A stretch of DNA of 28,202 bases, from contig JABANP010000612.1 in assembly GCA_013115135.1 (NCBI GenBank), positions 1 through 28,202 of the forward strand. The letters run 5' to 3'. This document shows, in pieces, positions 18,123 through 27,566 of this stretch. Under the pieces are notes generated by a model. That model did no database searches. It was not told the origin of the DNA and worked only from the letters and a program-made list of their open reading frames with translations. The stretch comes from Perkinsus olseni (taxonomy: Eukaryota > Perkinsozoa > Perkinsida > Perkinsidae). Positions within the stretch are counted from its first letter, which is position 1, and every line of letters starts with the position of its first letter. The position numbers were made by a program, and so were the translations under genes.

Positions 18123-18180
18123 GAGCCGTTGCTATCACCGGCGAGCACGCACGGCTCTCCCGATGTCTTCCTCGGCATCG
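18123..18180 (-). ncRNA. Two conserved hairpins in the tRNA-Lys to tRNA-Leu spacer (candidate RNA)
   Basis: GAGCCGT (18123-18129) pairs with ACGGCTC (18151-18157), extended by GC/GC past one bulged base. Right next to it, CGATG (18161-18165) pairs with CATCG (18176-18180). Both are in every unit. The only A/B difference in the first stem changes one U-A pair to U-G, so pairing is kept. On the minus strand they lie downstream of tRNA-Lys and before its first T4 run (18102-18105), so a tRNA-Lys primary transcript would carry them. I see no convincing C/D or H/ACA boxes. Whether it is a separate RNA is inference. Confidence 0.35.
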
Positions 18181-18226
18181 TGCTGCTCTTAAAGTGTAGT
18201 GCGGAAGAATGACCTAATGAATCAAT

Positions 18227-18299
18227 CACCCACCGTGGGGCTCGAACCCACGACCACAAGGTTAAGAGCCTTGCGCTCTACCGACTGAGCTAGACGGGC
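18227..18299 (-). tRNA. trnK(CTT): tRNA-Lys(CTT), array unit 1
   Basis: 73 bases: acceptor GCCCGTC with GGTGGGT (a G-U at 1-72 in place of G-C), D stem GCTC/GAGC, anticodon loop CTCTTAA giving CTT, T stem GTGGG/CCCAC and discriminator G. Boxes A and B match consensus. It is the first tRNA in transcriptional order. No run of four T lies within 120 bases past the 3' end on the minus strand; the first is at 18102-18105. No intron. Confidence 0.96.
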
Positions 18300-18412
18300 A
18301 GAACAGGCTCTGGGACTCGTAGCTCGTGGGGAAATCCCCTATTTGGGACTTTGCTATTCGTTCCGAACTCTCGGTGTACCGTGATAGAGACGAGGTCAGT
18401 CATTCGATTCTA

Positions 18413-18493
18413 ACGAACCCATATTTTCTTCGAGAATGGAGTATCCTCACTGCATGAAGATATGTGGAGCGTGCGGTACGTGGCCAGAGCGCG
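18413..18493. other. 81-bp invariant block, candidate RNA or regulatory element
   Basis: This block shows no difference between A and B units, as conserved as the tRNAs, while sequence on both sides differs. On + it contains a short ORF (ATG at 18437, 29 codons, MEYPHCMKICGACG...), but its two A/B differences downstream of the block both change residues, which argues against selection on the peptide. GGTACG and CGTACC around the right edge can pair, enclosing GAGC/GCTC. It matches no snRNA, 5S, SRP or RNase P motif I know. It recurs in each unit about 190 bp to the right of tRNA-Lys. Confidence 0.35.
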
Positions 18494-18530
18494 TGCTCGT
18501 TTATACCGTACCACTCGTTCTGTAATCTGC

Positions 18531-18670
18531 GCGGTTGACACGAATGGCAGCCCGTGTCACCAAGGTAATGAGGCTGACGCTCGCTAAATGCGCTTCGAAA
18601 AAGTAGCTGAATAGAGGTTTTCGATGGTGGTGACAGGGTGACAGGTTAATTAAAAAAGAGATCATATATA
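18531..18670. other. 140-bp invariant block with hairpin
   Basis: Identical between A units and the B-type end of unit 3; units 4 and 5 differ from it at two adjacent sites only. It begins with a perfect 7-bp hairpin, TGACACG at 18536-18542 with CGTGTCA at 18553-18559, and then CACCAAGGTAATG, which resembles a splice donor. It is much longer than a single tRNA and has no long ORF. It could be a Pol II small RNA gene or a control element. The strand cannot be decided from sequence alone. Confidence 0.4.
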
Positions 18671-18712
18671 AGTATTCTATTTCTTACTGCTACGTGTCAC
18701 CAGTCACCCACC
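18626..18712. repeat. Long imperfect inverted repeat with AT-rich loop
   Basis: GGTGGTGACAGGGTGACAGG (18626-18645) can pair with CGTGTCACCAGTCACCCACC (18693-18712): 5 bp, 4 bp and 7 bp of stem separated by single bulges. The loop of about 47 bases is AT-rich. All A/B differences in this interval fall in the loop and none in the arms. CGTGTCACCA also occurs at 18553-18562, in the hairpin upstream. It is present in every unit. Confidence 0.6.
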
Positions 18713-19343
18713 CTATCGGAAACCGTGTACAACGTACCACTCCCCGCTCAAAGAGGGAGAATTGTCAGCAAATGGGGGTCTCTCATGGGGTAATAAATTG
18801 TCCGTGGGACACTCCCAGAGGTTGACGTTGGCAGTTTGGAGGTGAAGAACTTGAGGTGTGCGAAACAGAGTGTGCGAATGAGACTGGAGGAATCAATCGG
18901 AGCGGCGTGAATTGTAGGGTAGTCACGTGATGTGATGTTGAACTCCGCCGTCTAGGCTAGTGACGCGAGGGGTTAGCAAGAGCCGGATATAAATTCGCAC
19001 GGGAGACAAGTCTCCGCAAATGCCTAGCTTGTGAACCTACTCTGACCTGTGGTCAGTTCCCTTCAGGGCTGCCCCTTCCCCCCTGTACAATGTTTGCTAC
19101 CCGGCGATGTGTTAGGCTATCGGTGTGTGTGTATGTGCAGCGGTATGAGCTCCGGTGGTGACAACATTGATCTAGGGGACCGGGGCGGGATAGAGACGAC
19201 TATCTCCGACCTCGCAGATGCTACAAAAAAGCTCTTCGGGATCAGCGCCAATGTATATTTCCAGTGTACTGGAAGCTGCATTCGCTATTCCGTAATTGAA
19301 CCAGGGACCTCCCAATAACATCAGAAAATTAGAAAGTTCATAG

Positions 19344-19416
19344 CGCTCCACGATAGGTTCGAACTACCGACCTTGTGGTTAACAGCCACACGCTCTGCCT
19401 ACTGAGCTAGCGGAGC
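19344..19416 (-). tRNA. trnN(GTT): tRNA-Asn(GTT), array unit 2
   Basis: Identical to the unit 1 gene. A T4 run follows on the minus strand as in unit 1 (A type). Confidence 0.96.
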
Positions 19417-19516
19417 TTCGCGCGAAGTCAGCGAGGTATGCCTGCGTCTTTTCCTCCACTCTCCCGAAAAATTACACCCTAGATCAGAGTTCTCAAGCTT
19501 GCTCCAGAATAAAGCC

Positions 19517-19596
19517 TGACAGCTGTGGGGTTCGAACCAACGCCCTTTCGGACTGGCGCCTTAAGCCAGCGCCTTAGACCACTCGGCCAAACTGTC
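19517..19596 (-). tRNA. trnL(AAG): tRNA-Leu(AAG), array unit 2, A type with T-stem mismatch
   Basis: Identical to unit 1, including the unpaired U51-C63 in the T stem. Confidence 0.93.
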
Positions 19597-19769
19597 GTGA
19601 AGGCAAGCAAAAATAGTGCCGGTTGGAAGAGTGCCGGAAAATAGAAAAGTTTCCGACGGGTTGAGGAGCCGTTGCTATCACCGGCGAGCACGCACGGCTC
19701 TCCCGATGTCTTCCTCGGCATCGTGCTGCTCTTAAAGTGTAGTGCGGAAGAATGACCTAATGAATCAAT

Positions 19770-19842
19770 CACCCACCGTGGGGCTCGAACCCACGACCAC
19801 AAGGTTAAGAGCCTTGCGCTCTACCGACTGAGCTAGACGGGC
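19770..19842 (-). tRNA. trnK(CTT): tRNA-Lys(CTT), array unit 2
   Basis: Identical to unit 1. Again no adjacent T4 run. Confidence 0.96.
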
Positions 19843-20888
19843 AGAACAGGCTCTGGGACTCGTAGCTCGTGGGGAAATCCCCTATTTGGGACTTTGCTAT
19901 TCGTTCCGAACTCTCGGTGTACCGTGATAGAGACGAGGTCAGTCATTCGATTCTAACGAACCCATATTTTCTTCGAGAATGGAGTATCCTCACTGCATGA
20001 AGATATGTGGAGCGTGCGGTACGTGGCCAGAGCGCGTGCTCGTTTATACCGTACCACTCGTTCTGTAATCTGCGCGGTTGACACGAATGGCAGCCCGTGT
20101 CACCAAGGTAATGAGGCTGACGCTCGCTAAATGCGCTTCGAAAAAGTAGCTGAATAGAGGTTTTCGATGGTGGTGACAGGGTGACAGGTTAATTAAAAAA
20201 GAGATCATATATAAGTATTCTATTTCTTACTGCTACGTGTCACCAGTCACCCACCCTATCGGAAACCGTGTACAACGTACCACTCCCCGCTCAAAGAGGG
20301 AGAATTGTCAGCAAATGGGGGTCTCTCATGGGGTAATAAATTGTCCGTGGGACACTCCCAGAGGTTGACGTTGGCAGTTTGGAGGTGAAGAACTTGAGGT
20401 GTGCGAAACAGAGTGTGCGAATGAGACTGGAGGAATCAATCGGAGCGGCGTGAATTGTAGGGTAGTCACGTGATGTGATGTTGAACTCCGCCGTCTAGGC
20501 TAGTGACGCGAGGGGTTAGCAAGAGCCGGATATAAATTCGCACGGGAGACAAGTCTCCGCAAATGCCTAGCTTGTGAACCTACTCTGACCTGTGGTCAGT
20601 TCCCTTCAGGGCTGCCCCTTCCCCCCTGTACAATGTTTGCTACCCGGCGATGTGTTAGGCTATCGGTGTGTGTGTATGTGCAGCGGTATGAGCTCCGGTG
20701 GTGACAACATTGATCTAGGGGACCGGGGCGGGATAGAGACGACTATCTCCGACCTCGCAGATGCTACAAAAAAGCTCTTCGGGATCAGCGCCAATGTATA
20801 GATTTCCAGTGTACTGGAAGCTGCATTCGCTATTCCGTAATTGAACCAGGGACCTCCCAATAACATCAGAAAATTAGAAAGTTCATAG

Positions 20889-20961
20889 CGCTCCACGATA
20901 GGTTCGAACTACCGACCTTGTGGTTAACAGCCACACGCTCTGCCTACTGAGCTAGCGGAGC
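20889..20961 (-). tRNA. trnN(GTT): tRNA-Asn(GTT), array unit 3
   Basis: Identical to unit 1, with A-type T4 run downstream. The 2-base insertion in this unit (GTATAGATTT) lies further along on its 3' side and does not affect the gene. Confidence 0.96.
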
Positions 20962-21061
20962 TTCGCGCGAAGTCAGCGAGGTATGCCTGCGTCTTTTCCT
21001 CCACTCTCCCGAAAAATTACACCCTAGATCAGAGTTCTCAAGCTTGCTCCAGAATAAAGCC

Positions 21062-21141
21062 TGACAGCTGTGGGGTTCGAACCAACGCCCTTTCGGACTG
21101 GCGCCTTAAGCCAGCGCCTTAGACCACTCGGCCAAACTGTC
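21062..21141 (-). tRNA. trnL(AAG): tRNA-Leu(AAG), array unit 3, A type with T-stem mismatch
   Basis: Identical to unit 1, so unit 3 is still A type at this point. Confidence 0.93.
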
Positions 21142-21314
21142 GTGAAGGCAAGCAAAAATAGTGCCGGTTGGAAGAGTGCCGGAAAATAGAAAAGTTTCCG
21201 ACGGGTTGAGGAGCCGTTGCTATCACCGGCGAGCACGCACGGCTCTCCCGATGTCTTCCTCGGCATCGTGCTGCTCTTAAAGTGTAGTGCGGAAGAATGA
21301 CCTAATGAATCAAT

Positions 21315-21387
21315 CACCCACCGTGGGGCTCGAACCCACGACCACAAGGTTAAGAGCCTTGCGCTCTACCGACTGAGCTAGACGGGC
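21315..21387 (-). tRNA. trnK(CTT): tRNA-Lys(CTT), array unit 3, at the A-to-B switch
   Basis: Identical to the other copies. The last A-specific base before it is at 21273 and the first B-specific base after it is at 21398, so the change of type in unit 3 happened in or right beside this gene. Confidence 0.96.
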
Positions 21388-22435
21388 AGAACAGGCTTTG
21401 GGACCCGTAGCTCGTGGGGAAATCCCCCATTTGGAACTTTGTTATTTGTTCCGAACTCTCGGCGTACCGTGTTTGAGACGAGGTCAGTCAGTCAATTCTG
21501 ACGAACCCATATTTTCTTCGAGAATGGAGTATCCTCACTGCATGAAGATATGTGGAGCGTGCGGTACGTGGCCAGAGCGCGCGCTCGTTTATACCGTACC
21601 ACTCGTTCCGTAATCCTCGCGGTTGACACGAATGGCAGCCCGTGTCACCAAGGTAATGAGGCTGACGCTCGCTAAATGCGCTTCGAAAAAGTAGCTGAAT
21701 AGAGGTTTTCGATGGTGGTGACAGGGTGACAGGTTAATTAAAAAAGAGATCATATATATGTATTCTATTTTTTGCTGCTACGTGTCACCAGTCACCCACC
21801 CTATCGGTAACCGTGTACAACGTACCACTCCCCGCTCAAAGAGGGAGAATTGTCAGCAAATGGGGGTCTCTCATGGGGCAATAAGTCGTCCGTGGGACAC
21901 TCCCAGAGGTTGACGATGGCAGTTTGGAGGTAAAGAACTTGAGGTGTGCGAATCACAGTGTGCGAATGAGAGTGGAGGAATCAATTGGAGAGGCGTGAAT
22001 TGTAGGGTAGTCACGTGATGTGATGTCGAACTCCGCCGTCCAGGCTAGTGACGTGAGGGGTTAGGCAGAGCCGGATATAAATTCGCACGGGAGACAAGTC
22101 TTCACGAAGGCCTAGCTTGTAAACCTACTCTGGTCTGTGCGGAGTCCCCTTCAGGGCTGCCCCTTCCCCCCCTGTACAATGTTTGCTACCCGGCGATGTG
22201 TTAGGCTTTCGGCGTGTGTGTGTATGTGCAGCGGTATGAGCTCCGGTGGTGCCAACATTGATCTAGGGGACCGGGGCGGGATAGAGACGACTATATCCGA
22301 CCTCGCAGATGCTACGAAAAAGCTCTTCGGGATCAGCGCCAATATATAGATTCCAGTGTACTGGAAGCTGCATTCGCTATTCCGTAATTGAACCAGGGAC
22401 CTCCCAATAACATCAGGAAATTAGAAAGTTTATAG

Positions 22436-22508
22436 CGCTCCACGATAGGTTCGAACTACCGACCTTGTGGTTAACAGCCACACGCTCTGCCTACTGAGCT
22501 AGCGGAGC
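22436..22508 (-). tRNA. trnN(GTT): tRNA-Asn(GTT), array unit 4 (B type)
   Basis: The gene itself is identical to A copies. Downstream on the minus strand the T4 run of A units is TTTC here, and only T3 runs occur for about 115 bases, so termination may be weaker. Confidence 0.96.
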
Positions 22509-22608
22509 TTCGCGCGAAGTCAGCAAGGTATGACTGCGTCTTTTCCTCCACTCTCCCGAAAAAATACACCCTAGATCAGAGTTCTCAAGCTTGCTCCAGA
22601 ATAAAGTC

Positions 22609-22688
22609 TGACAGCTGTGGGGTTCGAACCCACGCCCTTTCGGACTGGCGCCTTAAGCCAGCGCCTTAGACCACTCGGCCAAACTGTC
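22609..22688 (-). tRNA. trnL(AAG): tRNA-Leu(AAG), array unit 4, B type, fully paired
   Basis: One base differs from the A type: the T stem is GTGGG against CCCAC, with all five pairs formed. A T6 run follows. Confidence 0.96.
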
Positions 22689-22861
22689 GTGAAGGCAAGC
22701 TGTAATGGTGCCGGTTGGAACAGTGCCAGAAAATAGAAAATTTTCTGACGGGTTGAGGAGCCGTTGCTATCACCGGCGAGCACGCGCGGCTCTCCCGATG
22801 TCTTCCTCGGCATCGTACTACTCTTAAAGTGTAGTGCGGAAGAATGACCTAATGAATCAAT

Positions 22862-22934
22862 CACCCACCGTGGGGCTCGAACCCACGACCACAAGGTTAA
22901 GAGCCTTGCGCTCTACCGACTGAGCTAGACGGGC
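22862..22934 (-). tRNA. trnK(CTT): tRNA-Lys(CTT), array unit 4
   Basis: Identical to unit 1. In the spacer beyond, the B-type hairpin has a U-G in place of a U-A pair. Confidence 0.96.
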
Positions 22935-23981
22935 AGAACAGGCTTTGGGACCCGTAGCTCGTGGGGAAATCCCCCATTTGGAACTTTGTTATTTGTTCCG
23001 AACTCTCGGCGTACCGTGTTTGAGACGAGGTCAGTCAGTCAATTCTGACGAACCCATATTTTCTTCGAGAATGGAGTATCCTCACTGCATGAAGATATGT
23101 GGAGCGTGCGGTACGTGGCCAGAGCGCGCGCTCGTTTATACCGTACCACTCGTTCCGTAATCCTCGCGGTTGACACGAATGGCAGCCCGTGTCACCAAGG
23201 TAATGAGGCTGACGCTCGCTAAATGCGCTTCGAAAAAGTACCTGAGTAGAGGTTTTCGATGGTGGTGACAGGGTGACAGGTTAATTAAAAAAGAGATCAT
23301 ATATATGTATTCTATTTTTTGCTGCTACGTGTCACCAGTCACCCACCCTATCGGTAACCGTGTACAACGTACCACTCCCCGCTCAAAGAGGGAGAATTGT
23401 CAGCAAATGGGGGTCTCTCATGGGGCAATAAGTCGTCCGTGGGACACTCCCAGAGGTTGACGATGGCAGTTTGGAGGTAAAGAACTTGAGGTGTGCGAAT
23501 CACAGTGTGCGAATGAGAGTGGAGGAATCAATTGGAGAGGCGTGAATTGTAGGGTAGTCACGTGATGTGATGTCGAACTCCGCCGTCCAGGCTAGTGACG
23601 TGAGGGGTTAGGCAGAGCCGGATATAAATTCGCACGGGAGACAAGTCTTCACGAAGGCCTAGCTTGTAAACCTACTCTGGTCTGTGCGGAGTCCCCTTCA
23701 GGGCTGCCCCTTCCCCCCTGTACAATGTTTGCTACCCGGCGATGTGTTAGGCTTTCGGCGTGTGTGTGTATGTGCAGCGGTATGAGCTCCGGTGGTGCCA
23801 ACATTGATCTAGGGGACCGGGGCGGGATAGAGACGACTATATCCGACCTCGCAGATGCTACGAAAAAGCTCTTCGGGATCAGCGCCAATATATAGATTCC
23901 AGTGTACTGGAAGCTGCATTCGCTATTCCGTAATTGAACCAGGGACCTCCCAATAACATCAGGAAATTAGAAAGTTTATAG

Positions 23982-24054
23982 CGCTCCACGATAGGTTCGA
24001 ACTACCGACCTTGTGGTTAACAGCCACACGCTCTGCCTACTGAGCTAGCGGAGC
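23982..24054 (-). tRNA. trnN(GTT): tRNA-Asn(GTT), array unit 5 (B type)
   Basis: Identical gene; lacks the downstream T4 run, as in unit 4. Confidence 0.96.
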
Positions 24055-24154
24055 TTCGCGCGAAGTCAGCAAGGTATGACTGCGTCTTTTCCTCCACTCT
24101 CCCGAAAAAATACACCCTAGATCAGAGTTCTCAAGCTTGCTCCAGAATAAAGTC

Positions 24155-24234
24155 TGACAGCTGTGGGGTTCGAACCCACGCCCTTTCGGACTGGCGCCTT
24201 AAGCCAGCGCCTTAGACCACTCGGCCAAACTGTC
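24155..24234 (-). tRNA. trnL(AAG): tRNA-Leu(AAG), array unit 5, B type, fully paired
   Basis: Same as unit 4, with a complete T stem and T6 run downstream. Confidence 0.96.
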
Positions 24235-24407
24235 GTGAAGGCAAGCTGTAATGGTGCCGGTTGGAACAGTGCCAGAAAATAGAAAATTTTCTGACGGGTT
24301 GAGGAGCCGTTGCTATCACCGGCGAGCACGCGCGGCTCTCCCGATGTCTTCCTCGGCATCGTACTACTCTTAAAGTGTAGTGCGGAAGAATGACCTAATG
24401 AATCAAT

Positions 24408-24480
24408 CACCCACCGTGGGGCTCGAACCCACGACCACAAGGTTAAGAGCCTTGCGCTCTACCGACTGAGCTAGACGGGC
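24408..24480 (-). tRNA. trnK(CTT): tRNA-Lys(CTT), array unit 5
   Basis: Identical to unit 1. Confidence 0.96.
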
Positions 24481-25528
24481 AGAACAGGCTTTGGGACCCG
24501 TAGCTCGTGGGGAAATCCCCCATTTGGAACTTTGTTATTTGTTCCGAACTCTCGGCGTACCGTGTTTGAGACGAGGTCAGTCAGTCAATTCTGACGAACC
24601 CATATTTTCTTCGAGAATGGAGTATCCTCACTGCATGAAGATATGTGGAGCGTGCGGTACGTGGCCAGAGCGCGCGCTCGTTTATACCGTACCACTCGTT
24701 CCGTAATCCTCGCGGTTGACACGAATGGCAGCCCGTGTCACCAAGGTAATGAGGCTGACGCTCGCTAAATGCGCTTCGAAAAAGTACCTGAGTAGAGGTT
24801 TTCGATGGTGGTGACAGGGTGACAGGTTAATTAAAAAAGAGATCATATATATGTATTCTATTTTTTGCTGCTACGTGTCACCAGTCACCCACCCTATCGG
24901 TAACCGTGTACAACGTACCACTCCCCGCTCAAAGAGGGAGAATTGTCAGCAAATGGGGGTCTCTCATGGGGCAATAAGTCGTCCGTGGGACACTCCCAGA
25001 GGTTGACGATGGCAGTTTGGAGGTAAAGAACTTGAGGTGTGCGAATCACAGTGTGCGAATGAGAGTGGAGGAATCAATTGGAGAGGCGTGAATTGTAGGG
25101 TAGTCACGTGATGTGATGTCGAACTCCGCCGTCCAGGCTAGTGACGTGAGGGGTTAGGCAGAGCCGGATATAAATTCGCACGGGAGACAAGTCTTCACGA
25201 AGGCCTAGCTTGTAAACCTACTCTGGTCTGTGCGGAGTCCCCTTCAGGGCTGCCCCTTCCCCCCCTGTACAATGTTTGCTACCCGGCGATGTGTTAGGCT
25301 TTCGGCGTGTGTGTGTATGTGCAGCGGTATGAGCTCCGGTGGTGCCAACATTGATCTAGGGGACCGGGGCGGGATAGAGACGACTATATCCGACCTCGCA
25401 GATGCTACGAAAAAGCTCTTCGGGATCAGCGCCAATATATAGATTCCAGTGTACTGGAAGCTGCATTCGCTATTCCGTAATTGAACCAGGGACCTCCCAA
25501 TAACATCAGGAAATTAGAAAGTTTATAG

Positions 25529-25601
25529 CGCTCCACGATAGGTTCGAACTACCGACCTTGTGGTTAACAGCCACACGCTCTGCCTACTGAGCTAGCGGAG
25601 C
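25529..25601 (-). tRNA. trnN(GTT): tRNA-Asn(GTT), array unit 6 (B part)
   Basis: Identical gene; downstream sequence is B type and lacks the T4 run. Confidence 0.96.
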
Positions 25602-25700
25602 TTCGCGCGAAGTCAGCAAGGTATGACTGCGTCTTTTCCTCCACTCTCCCGAAAAATACACCCTAGATCAGAGTTCTCAAGCTTGCTCCAGAATAAAGTC

Positions 25701-25780
25701 TGACAGCTGTGGGGTTCGAACCCACGCCCTTTCGGACTGGCGCCTTAAGCCAGCGCCTTAGACCACTCGGCCAAACTGTC
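25701..25780 (-). tRNA. trnL(AAG): tRNA-Leu(AAG), array unit 6, B type at the B-to-A switch
   Basis: Fully paired T stem (B type). Just to the right, at about 25793, the spacer becomes A-like, so the second type change lies within or next to this gene. The T run on its 3' side is five here against six in units 4 and 5. Confidence 0.96.
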
Positions 25781-25953
25781 GTGAAGGCAAGCAAAATAGT
25801 GCCGGTTGGAAGAGTGCCGGAAAATAGAAAAATTTTCCGACGGGTTGAGGAGCCGTTGCTATCACCGGCGAGCACGCACGGCTCTCCCGATGTCTTCCTC
25901 GGCATCGTGCTGCTCTTAAAGTGTAGTGCGGAAGAATGACCTAATGAATCAAT

Positions 25954-26026
25954 CACCCACCGTGGGGCTCGAACCCACGACCACAAGGTTAAGAGCCTTG
26001 CGCTCTACCGACTGAGCTAGACGGGC
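25954..26026 (-). tRNA. trnK(CTT): tRNA-Lys(CTT), array unit 6
   Basis: Identical gene in A-type surroundings. Confidence 0.96.
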
Positions 26027-27067
26027 AGAACAGGCTCTGGGACTCGTAGCTCGTGGGGAAATCCCCATTTGGGACTTTGCTATTCGTTCCGAACTCTCGG
26101 TGTACCGTGATAGAGACGAGGTCAGTCATTCGATTCTAACGAACCCATATTTTCTTCGAGAATGGAGTATCCTCACTGCATGAAGATATGTGGAGCGTGC
26201 GGTACGTGGCCAGAGCGCGTGCTCGTTTATACCGTACCACTCGTTCTGTAATCTGCGCGGTTGACACGAATGGCAGCCCGTGTCACCAAGGTAATGAGGC
26301 TGACGCTCGCTAAATGCGCTTCGAAAAAGTAGCTGAATAGAGGTTTTCGATGGTGGTGACAGGGTGACAGGTTAATTAAAAAAGAGATCATATATAAGTA
26401 TTCTATTTCTTACTGCTACGTGTCACCAGTCACCCACCCTATCGGAAACCGTGTACAACGTACCACTCCCCGCTCAAAGAGGGAGAATTGTCAGCAAATG
26501 GGGGTCTCTCATGGGGTAATAAATTGTCCGTGGGACACTCCCAGAGGTTGACGTTGGCAGTTTGGAGGTGAAGAACTTGAGGTGTGCGAAACAGAGTGTG
26601 CGAATGAGACTGGAGGAATCAATCGGAGCGGCGTGAATTGTAGGGTAGTCACGTGATGTGATGTTGAACTCCGCCGTCTAGGCTAGTGACGCGAGGGGTT
26701 AGCAAGAGCCGGATATAAATTCGCACGGGAGACAAGTCTCCGCAAATGCCTAGCTTGTGAACCTACTCTGACCTGTGGTCAGTTCCCTTCAGGGCTGCCC
26801 CTTCCCCCTGTACAATGTTTGCTACCCGGCGATGTGTTAGGCTATCGGTGTGTGTGTATGTGCAGCGGTATGAGCTCCGGTGGTGACAACATTGATCTAG
26901 GGGACCGGGGCGGGATAGAGACGACTATCTCCGACCTCGCAGATGCTACAAAAAAGCTCTTCGGGATCAGCGCCAATGTATATTTCAGTGTACTGGAAGC
27001 TGCATTCGCTATTCCGTAATTGAACCAGGGACCTCCCAATAACATCAGAAAATTAGAAAGTTCATAG

Positions 27068-27140
27068 CGCTCCACGATAGGTTCGAACTACCGACCTTGT
27101 GGTTAACAGCCACACGCTCTGCCTACTGAGCTAGCGGAGC
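27068..27140 (-). tRNA. trnN(GTT): tRNA-Asn(GTT), array unit 7
   Basis: Identical gene, A-type T4 run downstream. Confidence 0.96.
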
Positions 27141-27240
27141 TTCGCGCGAAGTCAGCGAGGTATGCCTGCGTCTTTTCCTCCACTCTCCCGAAAAATTACA
27201 CCCTAGATCAGAGTTCTCAAGCTTGCTCCAGAATAAAGCC

Positions 27241-27320
27241 TGACAGCTGTGGGGTTCGAACCAACGCCCTTTCGGACTGGCGCCTTAAGCCAGCGCCTTA
27301 GACCACTCGGCCAAACTGTC
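27241..27320 (-). tRNA. trnL(AAG): tRNA-Leu(AAG), array unit 7, A type with T-stem mismatch
   Basis: Carries the same U51-C63 mismatch as units 1 to 3, so the variant is found on both sides of the B block. Confidence 0.93.
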
Positions 27321-27493
27321 GTGAAGGCAAGCAAAAATAGTGCCGGTTGGAAGAGTGCCGGAAAATAGAAAAGTTTCCGACGGGTTGAGGAGCCGTTGCT
27401 ATCACCGGCGAGCACGCACGGCTCTCCCGATGTCTTCCTCGGCATCGTGCTGCTCTTAAAGTGTAGTGCGGAAGAATGACCTAATGAATCAAT

Positions 27494-27566
27494 CACCCAC
27501 CGTGGGGCTCGAACCCACGACCACAAGGTTAAGAGCCTTGCGCTCTACCGACTGAGCTAGACGGGC
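27494..27566 (-). tRNA. trnK(CTT): tRNA-Lys(CTT), array unit 7
   Basis: Identical to unit 1; last complete tRNA in the window. Confidence 0.96.

Noticed and set aside
17936..18259. A 107-codon minus-strand ORF repeated in every unit (also 19479, 21024, 22571, 24117, 25663 and 27203)
   Set aside because: It runs through tRNA-Leu and into tRNA-Lys. The familiar WPSGLRRWLKAP stretch is a tRNA gene read as protein, and its conservation comes from the tRNAs.
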